DNA of 64,000 nucleotides from Streptomyces sp. NRRL F-2580 (lineage in GTDB: Bacteria; Actinomycetota; Actinomycetes; Streptomycetales; Streptomycetaceae). Below the pieces are notes generated by a model. It ran no database searches and was not told the origin of the DNA. It saw nothing but the letters and a program-made list of their open reading frames with translations. The stretch is taken from contig NZ_JOIR01000037.1 of assembly GCF_000720115.1 (NCBI RefSeq), forward strand, positions 1-64,000, read 5' to 3'. The position numbers and the translations under genes were made by a program. Shown in pieces: positions 36,905 to 45,194 of the stretch (positions are counted from its first letter, which is position 1; every line of letters begins with the position of its first letter).

Positions 36905-37911
36905 CGAAGCGAGCCGCGACGGGCGCCCTGATCGGCCTGGCCCTGGGCGATGCCCTCGGCTTCCCGACCGAGTTCAACGACGTGCCCTCGATCCTGGCCA
37001 AGACGGGCCCGTGGCGGGAGATGCGGCTCCCGCGCCCGGCGATCGTCACGGACGACACCCAGATGACCCTCGCCCTCGCGCGCGGCATGCGTACCGCCGA
37101 GGGGCGGGGCCGGGTCGACCCGCCGCGCCTGGCCCGGCCGGTCCGCGAGGAGTTCGTCGACTGGTACCACTCGCCGGAGAACAACCGGGCGCCGGGGAAC
37201 ACCTGCCTCAAGGCCTGCAGCCTCCTGAACCTGCCCGAACGGGACTGGCGGGACGCCAGCCAGCTCGGCTCCAAGGGCTGCGGCGCGAACATGCGCGTGG
37301 TCCCGGTCGGGCTGGTGCCCGGCTGGACGGAAGAGGAACGGGCGGGCGCGGCCCAGCTCCAGTCGGCCCTCACCCACGGGCACCCGACGGCGCTCGCCGC
37401 CTCCGACCTGACGGCGCGGGCCGTGTACCTGCTCGCCACGGGCATCGAGGTGACGGGCCTGGTCGGACTGCTGCGCTCGTACGCCCTGGAGAACCGCACC
37501 CGCTACCACGAGCGCTGGCTCGGCGACCTCTGGACGCGGACCGCCTCCGACGCCTCGCCCGAGTCCTTCATGGCGCGCGGCTGGGACGAGTGCCTCGCGG
37601 TCCTGGAGCGGCTGGCGGCCGCCCTGCGCTCCCCGTCCCCGGAGACGGACCCCTGCCTGACCACCGGCGACGGCTGGATCGCGGAGGAGGCCCTCGCCAC
37701 CGCCCTCCAGTGCTTCCTCCTCTTCCCCGACGAGCCCCTCCTGGCCCTGCGCCGCGCGGCCTGCACGAGGGGCGACTCGGACTCCATCGCCTGCCTCGCC
37801 GGCGCCTTCGCCGGAGCCCACCTCGGGGCCGACGTCTGGCCCCGGGACTGGGAGGGCCGCATCGAGTACCGGGACGAACTCCTGGCCTTCGGCGCCCTCT
37901 GGGATGCCTGA
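36901..37911 (+). CDS. ADP-ribosylglycohydrolase family protein
   Basis: A 336-residue DraG-type enzyme. The N terminus TGALIGLALGDALGFPTEF, metal-binding DDTQMTLAL at residues 51-59 (Asp51, Asp52, Thr53) and the C-terminal GDSDSIACLAGAFAGAHLG starting at residue 291 are all present. These residues bind two magnesium ions. The family removes ADP-ribose from proteins or cleaves related ADP-ribose compounds. ATG 36901 overlaps nrtR by 4 nt, so it is the last gene of the NAD-salvage operon. Its product ADP-ribose is a known type of NrtR ligand, so a role in feeding the regulator or recycling NAD is inferred. Confidence 0.9.
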   Translation: MTKRAATGALIGLALGDALGFPTEFNDVPSILAKTGPWREMRLPRPAIVTDDTQMTLALARGMRTAEGRGRVDPPRLARPVREEFVDWYHSPENNRAPGNTCLKACSLLNLPERDWRDASQLGSKGCGANMRVVPVGLVPGWTEEERAGAAQLQSALTHGHPTALAASDLTARAVYLLATGIEVTGLVGLLRSYALENRTRYHERWLGDLWTRTASDASPESFMARGWDECLAVLERLAAALRSPSPETDPCLTTGDGWIAEEALATALQCFLLFPDEPLLALRRAACTRGDSDSIACLAGAFAGAHLGADVWPRDWEGRIEYRDELLAFGALWDA

Positions 37912-37925
37912 CCCACTACCGGGGG

Positions 37926-38132
37926 TTGGCCGACACGCAGTGGCGGCCCTTCGAAAGGGCCGCCGAACACGGGAGCTACGAGCGCCCGGCGCGCCGGCGG
38001 GTGCGCGCGGACTTCGAGGCGCTGCACGCGGTGCTGGACACGACGCAGTCCGTCTCCACGCTGCCCGAGCACGCGTCGGCGTACGAGGCCCTCGACGCGT
38101 TCGTCGTACGGCGCCGGACGCTATGCGACTGA
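37926..38132 (+). CDS. Small hypothetical protein after the NAD operon
   Basis: A 68-residue frame from TTG 37926 (LADTQWRPFERAAEHG...) to TGA 38132. Nearly every codon ends in G or C, as in neighbouring real genes, so it is likely coding. The same frame is open back to CTG 37908, overlapping the ADP-ribosylglycohydrolase stop, and no better start is visible. No family recognised. It overlaps the 3' end of the convergent nucleotidyltransferase gene by 12 nt. Confidence 0.4.
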   Translation: MADTQWRPFERAAEHGSYERPARRRVRADFEALHAVLDTTQSVSTLPEHASAYEALDAFVVRRRTLCD

Positions 38133-38801
38133 CGCGCGGCGGGCGCGGACCAGGAAGTCCTCGACGCGGGCGTGGTCCGGTTCTGCGGGCAGGGACGTGG
38201 TGGCCAGGGCGGTCTCCGTCTCCTCCTGGAGGCGGCCCATCCAGGCGTCCGCCTCGTCCCAGGCGAGCTCCCCGCGGCGGACGGCCAGGAGGCGGTCGCG
38301 GTACGGGCCCGCGTCGATGGTCAGGCGGCCCGTGCGCAGGAGGTCACGGCAGGACAGCAGCAGGCGCAGCAGGTGCATGGCGTGCTTCCAGCGCGGGGCG
38401 CCGTGGACGCGGACGTCGGCGAGGAGTTTGCCGCGCTGGGAGGCCGCGTACCGGCTGAAGCTGGTGTGGGCCCGGCGGGAGAGGAAGGCCCCGCGCAGCG
38501 AGAGCAGTTCCTCGCCCATCGGGGTGAGCTCGTCCACCAGGGGCGAGTGCAGACACTCCAGGACGTTCGGGTTGGCCCGCAGCGCGAGTTCGCAGAAGCG
38601 CTCCAGCTCCCACGAGAACTCCTCGTCCCGAGGGCCCTCCACGTGCGTGGGGGGCTTCTCGAACCGCCAGAACAGCGGAGCCGGGGCGAGGTAGACACCG
38701 CGCCGGTCGGTGTCGCTCGCCTCCGTCGCCAGCCCGAACGCCCGGGACCCCATCACGCACCGGTAGACCGTGTGGTCCCGTACCAGTGTCAGATCGTCCA
38801 T
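38121..38801 (-). CDS. Predicted nucleotidyltransferase (DNA polymerase beta-like superfamily)
   Basis: A 226-residue protein with the nucleotidyltransferase motif GSRAFG at 18-23 followed by SDTDRRG (metal-binding Asp30 and Asp32). It belongs to the stand-alone predicted nucleotidyltransferase group (COG3541-like) whose targets are unknown. The remainder is helical (WELERFCELALRANPNVLECL). The ATG at 38799-38801 gives the motif at the usual N-terminal place. The 3' end overlaps the small convergent frame 37926-38132. Transfer of AMP or a similar nucleotide to a protein or small molecule is inferred only from the superfamily. Confidence 0.85.
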   Translation of the reverse strand: MDDLTLVRDHTVYRCVMGSRAFGLATEASDTDRRGVYLAPAPLFWRFEKPPTHVEGPRDEEFSWELERFCELALRANPNVLECLHSPLVDELTPMGEELLSLRGAFLSRRAHTSFSRYAASQRGKLLADVRVHGAPRWKHAMHLLRLLLSCRDLLRTGRLTIDAGPYRDRLLAVRRGELAWDEADAWMGRLQEETETALATTSLPAEPDHARVEDFLVRARRASVA

Positions 38802-38829
38802 GGGGCGAGCGTAGGCGCCTGACCTGCCG

Positions 38830-39312
38830 CTATGCGAGCGAGATATTGCCGTCCGCCGCGACCTTGATCTTCTTCTCCGCCAGTCCCTTGGTGGCCGGAC
38901 CCTTGGTCACCGCGCCGTCCGCGATCGCGAACCTGCTGCCGTGGCAGGGGCAGTCGATGCTGCCGTTCTCCACCTTGTTCACCAGGCAGCCCTGGTGCGG
39001 GCAGACCGCCGTGAAACAGCGGAAGGAGCCGGCCGTGGGCTGGGTGACCACGAGCTTCTGCTCCTTGAGGACCGTGCCGCCGCCCTTGGGCACGTCCGCG
39101 GCCTTGACGAGGACTTCCGCGCCCGTCGAACCGGATTCCGGGGTGGCGGTGGTGGCGGTACCGGAGGCGGCGGGCGCGGACGCCGAGACGTTCGACTCTC
39201 CCTGGGGGGTCGTCTCGCCGTCACTGCCGCAGGCGGTCAGCGCGCCGCCGGCCAGGGCGGCCGCGCCCGCCGCCAGTACCGTGCGCCGGGCGGTGTGCGT
39301 GGGGTCGCTCAT
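38830..39312 (-). CDS. Rieske [2Fe-2S] lipoprotein with Tat signal
   Basis: A 160-residue secreted electron-transfer or redox protein. The N terminus ARRTVLAAGAAALAGGALTAC has twin arginines at 9-10 and a lipobox cysteine at residue 28. A Ser/Thr/Ala linker follows (31-65). The Rieske site has CPHQGC (ligands Cys104, His106) and CPCHGS (ligands Cys121, His124). Cys109 and Cys123 can form the usual disulfide. ATG 39312 has GGAGAG 6 nt upstream. Small secreted Rieske proteins of this kind are common in Streptomyces; the electron partner is unknown. Confidence 0.92.
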   Translation of the reverse strand: MSDPTHTARRTVLAAGAAALAGGALTACGSDGETTPQGESNVSASAPAASGTATTATPESGSTGAEVLVKAADVPKGGGTVLKEQKLVVTQPTAGSFRCFTAVCPHQGCLVNKVENGSIDCPCHGSRFAIADGAVTKGPATKGLAEKKIKVAADGNISLA

Positions 39313-39395
39313 GAGTCTCTCCTCGCGTTGTGGCCGGGAAGGGCGTGCAGCATCCTGGCCTGCGGCAAGCCTCAGGTGAAGCTTGCCGCGCCGTT

Positions 39396-39737
39396 TCATC
39401 GGCCCGGTTCCCATGGGGCCAGTGAGGCAGGGGTGCCGGGTGTGCGTACGACCTCCCACACGTGGACCACGGCCTCCCGGTTCAACGGGCCGTGAACATG
39501 CGGGTAGCGGACGCCCGATTCACCCTCGCGGCGGACCTCCGCGGTCAGGGCGTCCTCGTCGAGCTCCACCGCCAGCAACGTACCCGGCACCTCCCGGTAG
39601 TGCGCGTCGGCGATCGCGAGCACCGTCGGGCGATCGGCCGAACAGTGCACGAAACCCTCCGAGTCCAGTGAGGGCGGGGCGTACGGGAACCCGGGCGCGG
39701 CGGCCCAGTCGGCGAGCGGGACGATGTGGAAGATCAT
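39396..39737 (-). CDS. DUF952 family protein
   Basis: A 113-residue protein with the DUF952 pattern: FHIVPLADW at the start, then SLDSEGFVHCSAD, and later RYPHVHGPL. The Cys-Ser and His residues are conserved in the family, which adopts an ADP-ribosyltransferase-like fold by structural reports I recall, but no reaction is established. ATG 39737 was chosen because the family starts right there. The open frame further upstream to 39788 looks like noncoding leader. It is a single gene between the Rieske and YidB-like genes. Confidence 0.82.
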   Translation of the reverse strand: MIFHIVPLADWAAAPGFPYAPPSLDSEGFVHCSADRPTVLAIADAHYREVPGTLLAVELDEDALTAEVRREGESGVRYPHVHGPLNREAVVHVWEVVRTPGTPASLAPWEPGR

Positions 39738-39874
39738 GCGGATCGTTCTACCGCAGCGGCCCGGGGCCCGCGCATCAGGTGGCGGCATGAGGGGGTACGG
39801 GTGACATTGTCCGTGTCTTGAAGCCGGGCACGGCGCTGTCCGCGCGGCCCGGTCCCTCTTCGAAAGGCAGGACC

Positions 39875-40321
39875 ATGGCGGGTAACGACCTCGGCTCTCT
39901 TCTCGGCGGTCTCCTCGGGGGCGGCGGCGGCCAGGGCGGGAGCGGCGGCGCCGGCAACATCCTCGGCGCGCTGATCGGCGCGCTCGGCGGGGGCGCCGGC
40001 GGTGGCGGTCAGACGGCCGGCGGCAACGGCGCGAACAATCCGCTCGGCGGCCTGCTCGACATGCTGGCCAGGTCCGGCCTCGCCGACCAGGCGCAGTCCT
40101 GGATCGGCACCGGCGAGAACAAGCCCGTCAGCGCCGACCAGATCAAGGAGGCGCTGCCGGACGGAGCCCTCCAGCAGGCCGCCGAACAGGCCGGCGTCTC
40201 CCCGGAGCAGGCCGCCGACCAGATCGCGCGGGTGCTGCCGCAGGCGGTCGACAGGCTGACGCCGCAGGGACAGGTGCCGTCCGGCTCGCTGGAGGACATC
40301 ATCAAGGCGCAGGCGCTCTGA
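39875..40321 (+). CDS. YidB family protein
   Basis: A 148-residue protein: glycine-rich N-terminal half (LGSLLGGLLGGGGGQGG, LIGALGGGAGGGG) and a helical C-terminal YidB/DUF937 domain (LADQAQSWIGTGENKPVSA, IKEALPDGALQQAAEQAGVS, LPQAVDRLTPQGQVP). This is typical of the family, whose function is unknown. ATG 39875 follows AGGCAGG at 39865-39871. It is flanked by a hairpin terminator at 40341. Confidence 0.9.
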   Translation: MAGNDLGSLLGGLLGGGGGQGGSGGAGNILGALIGALGGGAGGGGQTAGGNGANNPLGGLLDMLARSGLADQAQSWIGTGENKPVSADQIKEALPDGALQQAAEQAGVSPEQAADQIARVLPQAVDRLTPQGQVPSGSLEDIIKAQAL

Positions 40322-40340
40322 CCCTCGGCGACAACAGCCC

Positions 40341-40379
40341 GGGCCCGGCCACCGTCCCACCGGACGGACCGCCGGGCCC
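40341..40379 (+). terminator. Probable terminator after yidB-like gene
   Basis: GGGCCCGGC at 40341-40349 pairs with GCCGGGCCC at 40371-40379. The loop contains a further small GTCC/GGAC stem. Confidence 0.6.
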
Positions 40380-40448
40380 TCGTGCGTCCACTCTGGCTAC
40401 CCTGGCCGGGCAGTCCCGTCACCTTCCGTACGCAACCCTGGAGCGCCC

Positions 40449-41537
40449 GTGAGAACCGCCGTCGTCATCGGAACCGGACTGATCGGCACCTCCGCGGCGC
40501 TCGCCCTGGCGGCGCGCGGGATCACCGTGCACCTCGCCGACCACGACCCGGACCGGGCCCGTACGGCCGCCGCCCTCGGGGCCGGCACCGACGAGGCGCC
40601 CGAGGGCCAGGTCGACCTCGCGATCGTCGCCGTACCGCCGGCGCACGTGGCGGCGACGCTCGCCGACCTGATCGGACGCAAGGCGGCGCGGGCGTACGTG
40701 GACGTGGCCAGCGTCAAGGGCGGGCCGCGGCGGGAGCTGGCGGCGCTCGGCGTGGACGTCACCGCCTACATCGGTACGCATCCCATGGCGGGCAAGGAGC
40801 AGTCGGGACCGCTCGCGGCCACCGCGGACCTCTTCGAGGGCCGCCCGTGGGTGCTGACCCCGTCCCGGGACACCGAACACGAGGTGCTGAACCTCGCGCT
40901 GGAGCTGGTGGCCCTGTGCCGGGCCGTTCCCGTGGTGATGGACGCGGACGCGCACGACCGGGCGGTGGCGCTCGTCTCGCACACCCCGCAGCTGGTCTCC
41001 AGCATGGTCGCGGCCCGGCTGGAGGAGGCCGACGAGACGGCCGTCCGGCTGTGCGGGCAGGGCATAAGGGACGTGACCCGGATCGCGGCCTCCGACCCGC
41101 GGATGTGGGTGGAGATCCTGTCGGCCAACCCGGGGCCGGTGGCCGACGTCCTCGCCGGGATCGCGGCCGACCTGGAGGAGACCGTGGAGGCACTGCGGGG
41201 CCTCCAGTCGGCCGACGTGGAGAAGCGGCGCGGCGGCGCGGCGGGCATCGAGGACGTGCTGCGGCGCGGGAACGCGGGCCGGGTGCGGGTGCCGGGTAAG
41301 CACGGCGCGGCGCCGACGGTCTACGAGACGGTGGCCGTGCTCATCAGCGACCAGCCGGGCGAGCTGGCGCGGATCTTCGCCGACGCCGGGCGGGCCGGGG
41401 TCAACATCGAGGACGTGCGGATCGAGCACGCGACGGGGCAGCAGGCGGGCCTCGTGCAGCTGATGGTGGAGCCGCGGGCGGTGGCCGGCCTGACGGCCGA
41501 GCTGCGGGAACGGGGCTGGGCGCTGCGCCAGCAGTAG
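40449..41537 (+). CDS. tyrA: Prephenate dehydrogenase with C-terminal ACT domain
   Basis: A 362-residue NAD(P)-dependent enzyme of tyrosine biosynthesis. The Rossmann motif GTGLIG is at residues 8-13. The catalytic region has THPMAGKEQSGPLAA, and the helical C-terminal dehydrogenase domain carries SHTPQLVSSMVAARL. An ACT domain follows (about 290-360, VYETVAVLISDQPGELARIF), suggesting allosteric feedback by tyrosine. GTG 40449. It heads the conserved tyrA-cmk-acyltransferase-der gene row of actinobacteria. About 150 bp separate it from cmk. Confidence 0.94.
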   Translation: MRTAVVIGTGLIGTSAALALAARGITVHLADHDPDRARTAAALGAGTDEAPEGQVDLAIVAVPPAHVAATLADLIGRKAARAYVDVASVKGGPRRELAALGVDVTAYIGTHPMAGKEQSGPLAATADLFEGRPWVLTPSRDTEHEVLNLALELVALCRAVPVVMDADAHDRAVALVSHTPQLVSSMVAARLEEADETAVRLCGQGIRDVTRIAASDPRMWVEILSANPGPVADVLAGIAADLEETVEALRGLQSADVEKRRGGAAGIEDVLRRGNAGRVRVPGKHGAAPTVYETVAVLISDQPGELARIFADAGRAGVNIEDVRIEHATGQQAGLVQLMVEPRAVAGLTAELRERGWALRQQ

Positions 41538-41686
41538 CCGCGCCGGCCGGGCGGGGGCCCCGCCCCGGCCCCCGTCGGGGCCGGATGTGCACGGCGGGGC
41601 CGGGGGGTGTCCGGGGCCGGTAACCTTGGGGAGGGGCGTTTTGCCGCGCCCGGACACGTACGCGCAACCAGGAAGGTGCCCGCACC

Positions 41687-42394
41687 GTGGAAACCGCAGC
41701 TCCGTCCGCCGTGATCGTCGCCATCGACGGTCCCTCCGGCACGGGCAAGTCCAGCACCTCCAAGGCCGTGGCCGCCAAGCTCGGGCTGCGCTACCTGGAC
41801 ACCGGTGCCCAGTACCGGGCCATCACCTGGTGGATGATCAGCAACGGCGTCGACACCGACGACCCGCAGGCCATAGCCGTCGCCGCGGGCAAGCCCGCCA
41901 TCGTCTCCGGCACCGACCCGGCCGCCCCCACCATCACGGTGGACGGCGTGGACGCCGCCGGTCCCATCCGCACCCAGGAGGTCACCTCCAAGGTCAGCGC
42001 CGTCAGCGCCGTCCCCGAGGTGCGCACCCTGATCACCGAGCTCCAGCGCTCCATCGCCGCCGCGGCGGCCCTGGAGGCCGAGGGGATCGTCGTCGAGGGC
42101 CGGGACATCGGCACCACCGTGCTGCCCGACGCCGACCTCAAGGTCTTCCTGACCGCCTCCGCCGAGGCGCGCGCCGCCCGGCGCAGCGGCGAGCTCCGCG
42201 GCAAGGAGGCCACCGACCTGGCGGCCACCAAGGAGGCGCTGATCAAGCGCGACGCGGCCGACTCCGGCCGCAAGACCTCCCCGCTGGCCAAGGCCGACGA
42301 CGCCGTCGAGGTGGACACCACCGAGCTCACGCTCGACCAGGTGATCGAATGCGTCGTGACCCTGGTGGAAGAGAAGCGGGCGGGCCGCAAGTGA
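41687..42394 (+). CDS. cmk: (d)CMP kinase
   Basis: A 235-residue P-loop kinase that phosphorylates CMP and dCMP. The P-loop GPSGTGKS is at residues 15-22. The CMP-binding region includes LRYLDTGAQYRA, and the later block EGIVVEGRDIGTTVLPDAD with the lid RR residues is characteristic. GTG 41687 follows AGGAAGG at 41671-41677. The GTGA overlap couples it to the acyltransferase. It acts in the same nucleotide pathway as pyrG at 22178. Confidence 0.95.
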   Translation: METAAPSAVIVAIDGPSGTGKSSTSKAVAAKLGLRYLDTGAQYRAITWWMISNGVDTDDPQAIAVAAGKPAIVSGTDPAAPTITVDGVDAAGPIRTQEVTSKVSAVSAVPEVRTLITELQRSIAAAAALEAEGIVVEGRDIGTTVLPDADLKVFLTASAEARAARRSGELRGKEATDLAATKEALIKRDAADSGRKTSPLAKADDAVEVDTTELTLDQVIECVVTLVEEKRAGRK

Positions 42395-43038
42395 GCGAAT
42401 CGCCCTCCCTCACGGGTGCGGCGGTCGGCAGGCGCATCGGCATCGGGCTCATGTACGGGCTGTGGAAGCCGCGCGTGCTGGGCGCCTGGAAGGTGCCCGC
42501 CTCCGGTCCCGTGATCCTCGCCGTGAACCACTCGCACAACATAGACGGCCCGATGGTCATGGGCACCGCGCCGCGCCCGCTGCACTTCCTGATCAAGAAG
42601 GAAGCGTACGTCGGCCCGCTCGGCCCCTTCCTCGACGGGATCGGGCAGGTCAAGGTCGACCGCACCGGCGCCGACCGGACGGCGATAGGCCGCGCCCTGA
42701 AGGTGCTCGACAACGGAGGGGCCCTGGGGATCTTCCCCGAGGGCACCCGCGGCGGGGGGGACTTCGCCTCGCTGCGCGCGGGTCTCGCGTACTTCGCGGT
42801 CCGCAGCGGAGCGCCCGTCGTGCCCGTGGCCGTCCTGGGCAGCGGCGAGAACCGCGGAAAGCTGATCCCGGGGCTGCCGCCCTTCAAGAGCCGGGTCGAC
42901 GTCGTCTTCGGCTCCGCCTTCGACGCCGGCGACGGCACGGGCCGACGTACCCGTACCGCGCTGGACGAGGCCACCACACGCATCCAGGACCGGCTGACCG
43001 CCCACCTGGCCGACGCCAAGCGCCTCACCGGGCGCTGA
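42391..43038 (+). CDS. PlsC-like 1-acyl-glycerol-3-phosphate acyltransferase
   Basis: A 215-residue membrane-associated acyltransferase. The catalytic HX4D motif is HSHNID (His47, Asp52) in VNHSHNIDGPM, and the second block is FPEGTRGG at about residue 118. It should transfer a fatty acyl chain to lysophosphatidate in phospholipid synthesis. GTG 42391 overlaps the cmk stop. This cmk-plsC-der order is conserved in actinobacteria. The substrate is assigned by family only. Confidence 0.9.
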   Translation: MSESPSLTGAAVGRRIGIGLMYGLWKPRVLGAWKVPASGPVILAVNHSHNIDGPMVMGTAPRPLHFLIKKEAYVGPLGPFLDGIGQVKVDRTGADRTAIGRALKVLDNGGALGIFPEGTRGGGDFASLRAGLAYFAVRSGAPVVPVAVLGSGENRGKLIPGLPPFKSRVDVVFGSAFDAGDGTGRRTRTALDEATTRIQDRLTAHLADAKRLTGR

Positions 43039-43113
43039 GCGAGACTTGACCTAGTAGTGGAACCGCGCTGCGCGGGTGCCACCGACCACCACGAACGACG
43101 AGGAACGGACTTC

Positions 43114-44577
43114 ATGAACGACCAGCACGACCACGGAGCACTTGGCGACGCCGAGTACGCGGAGTTCATGGAGCTCGCCGCGGAAGAGGGCTTCGACATC
43201 GAGGAGGTCGAAGGCGCCATCGAGGAGGCGGGCCACGGCCCGCTGCCCGTCCTCGCCGTCGTGGGCCGCCCGAACGTCGGCAAGTCCACCCTGGTGAACC
43301 GGATCATCGGCCGTCGCGAGGCGGTCGTCGAGGACAAGCCCGGCGTCACCCGCGACCGCGTCACGTACGAGGCCGAATGGGCCGGCCGGCGCTTCAAGGT
43401 CGTCGACACCGGCGGCTGGGAGCAGGACGTCCTCGGCATCGACGCCTCCGTCGCCGCCCAGGCCGAGTACGCCATCGAGGCCGCCGACGCGGTCGTCTTC
43501 GTCGTCGACGCCAAGGTCGGCGCCACCGACACCGACGAGGCCGTCGTCCGCCTGCTGCGCAAGGCCGGCAAGCCCGTCGTCCTGTGCGCCAACAAGGTCG
43601 ACGGCCAGAGCGGCGAGTCCGACGCGGCCTCCCTGTGGTCGCTGGGCCTCGGCATGCCGCACCCGGTCTCCTCGCTGCACGGCCGCGGTACGGGCGACAT
43701 GCTCGACGCCGTCCTCGAGGCCCTGCCGGAGGCGCCCGAGCAGACCTTCGGCGGCGCCGCCCCCGGCGGCCCGCGCCGGATCGCGCTGATCGGCCGCCCG
43801 AACGTCGGCAAGTCCTCGCTGCTCAACAAGGTGGCGAAGGAAGACCGTGTCGTCGTCAACGAGCTGGCCGGCACCACCCGCGACCCGGTCGACGAGCTGA
43901 TCGAGCTCGGCGGCATCACCTGGAAGTTCGTCGACACCGCGGGCATCCGCAAGAAGGTCCACCTCCAGCAGGGCGCCGACTACTACGCCTCGCTGCGCAC
44001 GGCCGCCGCCGTCGAGAAGGCGGAGGTCGCGGTGATCCTCATCGACACCACCGAGAGCATCAGCGTCCAGGACCAGCGCATCATCACCATGGCGGTCGAG
44101 GCCGGCCGCGCGATCGTCATCGCCTACAACAAGTGGGACGAGCTCGACGAGGAGCGCCGCTACTACCTCGAGCGCGAGATCGAGACCGAGATGCAGCAGG
44201 TCGCCTGGGCGCCCCGGGTGAACGTCTCGGCGCTCACCGGCCGTCACATGGAGAAGCTGGTCCCGGCGATCGAGACCGCCCTCGCGGGCTGGGAGACGCG
44301 CGTCCCCACCGGCCGGCTGAACGCCTTCCTCGGTGAGGTCGTCGCCGCCCACCCGCACCCGATCCGCGGCGGCAAGCAGCCCCGCATCCTGTTCGGTACC
44401 CAGGCGGGGAGCAAGCCGCCGCGGTTCGTCCTCTTCGCCTCCGGCTTCCTGGAGCACGGCTACCGGCGCTTCATCGAGCGCCGCCTGCGCGAGGAGTTCG
44501 GCTTCGAGGGCACCCCGATCCACATCTCGGTGCGGGTGCGCGAGAAGCGCGGCGCCCAGCACAAGAAGAAGAAGTAG
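43114..44577 (+). CDS. der: Ribosome biogenesis GTPase Der
   Basis: A 487-residue GTPase with two G domains in tandem. The first has GRPNVGKS at residues 51-58, then DTGG and NKVD. The second has GRPNVGKSS near 227, then DTAG and NKWD. A KH-like domain closes the protein and ends in lysine-rich AQHKKKK. About 45 N-terminal acidic residues precede the first domain, longer than in E. coli Der. It assists 50S subunit maturation. ATG 43114 follows GAGGAAC at 43100-43106. Confidence 0.95.
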   Translation: MNDQHDHGALGDAEYAEFMELAAEEGFDIEEVEGAIEEAGHGPLPVLAVVGRPNVGKSTLVNRIIGRREAVVEDKPGVTRDRVTYEAEWAGRRFKVVDTGGWEQDVLGIDASVAAQAEYAIEAADAVVFVVDAKVGATDTDEAVVRLLRKAGKPVVLCANKVDGQSGESDAASLWSLGLGMPHPVSSLHGRGTGDMLDAVLEALPEAPEQTFGGAAPGGPRRIALIGRPNVGKSSLLNKVAKEDRVVVNELAGTTRDPVDELIELGGITWKFVDTAGIRKKVHLQQGADYYASLRTAAAVEKAEVAVILIDTTESISVQDQRIITMAVEAGRAIVIAYNKWDELDEERRYYLEREIETEMQQVAWAPRVNVSALTGRHMEKLVPAIETALAGWETRVPTGRLNAFLGEVVAAHPHPIRGGKQPRILFGTQAGSKPPRFVLFASGFLEHGYRRFIERRLREEFGFEGTPIHISVRVREKRGAQHKKKK

Positions 44578-44614
44578 CAGCGGAGGCCGCGGTACGCGGA
44601 CGAGCTGTCCGGGG

Positions 44615-45040
44615 TCAGTAGCCCCGGCGCGGAGCGGGCGGCAGGGCCGCCGGGACGTGCGTCATCCCGGTCTGGTGCTGCCGCCCGCCGGCGTATCCGG
44701 GGCTGCCCGCGTACGAGTACGCCGGTTGTGGCTGCGGCTGCGGGGTGTACGAGGGCTGCCAGTCGTCGGTCCGCTGCCAGGCCGAACCATTCCAGCCGCT
44801 GCCGTACGAGCTGACCCCGCCGGTGTACCCGCCCCCGTAGGAGAAGGCCGTGAACCCGAGGTCCTCCTCGCCCGTACGGTCGCCCGGCAGTGCCCGGAAG
44901 GCACGCAGGTACTCGGAGTACAGCGTGTCGTAGATCGGGGTGTGCGAGACGGCCGGAGCGCTGTCCCGGTCGCGTGCGGGGCGCAGCGCGGGGACGGTGC
45001 TCGGATGGGACGGGGCGCGGGAGGAGTCGTATGAATGCAC
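44615..45040 (-). CDS. Hypothetical Tyr/Gly/Pro-rich protein
   Basis: About 141 residues from GTG 45040 (VHSYDSSRAP...). It has no recognised domain. A helical segment TPIYDTLYSEYLRAFRALPGD precedes a disordered C-terminal half rich in Tyr, Gly, Ser and Gln (GGGYTGGVSSYGSGWN, QPQPQPAYSY) and a conserved end (HVPAALPPAPRRGY). Homologues are found beside der in other streptomycetes as I recall. The codon third positions fit a real gene. Other starts are possible upstream, up to ATG 45130. Function unknown. Confidence 0.6.
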   Translation of the reverse strand: MHSYDSSRAPSHPSTVPALRPARDRDSAPAVSHTPIYDTLYSEYLRAFRALPGDRTGEEDLGFTAFSYGGGYTGGVSSYGSGWNGSAWQRTDDWQPSYTPQPQPQPAYSYAGSPGYAGGRQHQTGMTHVPAALPPAPRRGY

Positions 45041-45194
45041 GTACCAGCCAACGAAATCGACGGCTTGCGGATGCGGGGTGACGGGGCAGGAAACGCAGAT
45101 CGCCGGGGGTGCGCGGGACGGACCGCACACCCCCGGCGCACGCCGCCGGGCCCCCTCGCCGGGGGCTGGCGGCCGTTCCGGTGACCCCGCTGGA

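Noticed and set aside
37904-38458. Plus-strand frame across the nucleotidyltransferase gene
   Set aside because: Most of it is the reverse complement of the conserved GSRAFG nucleotidyltransferase gene, and it has no recognisable features.
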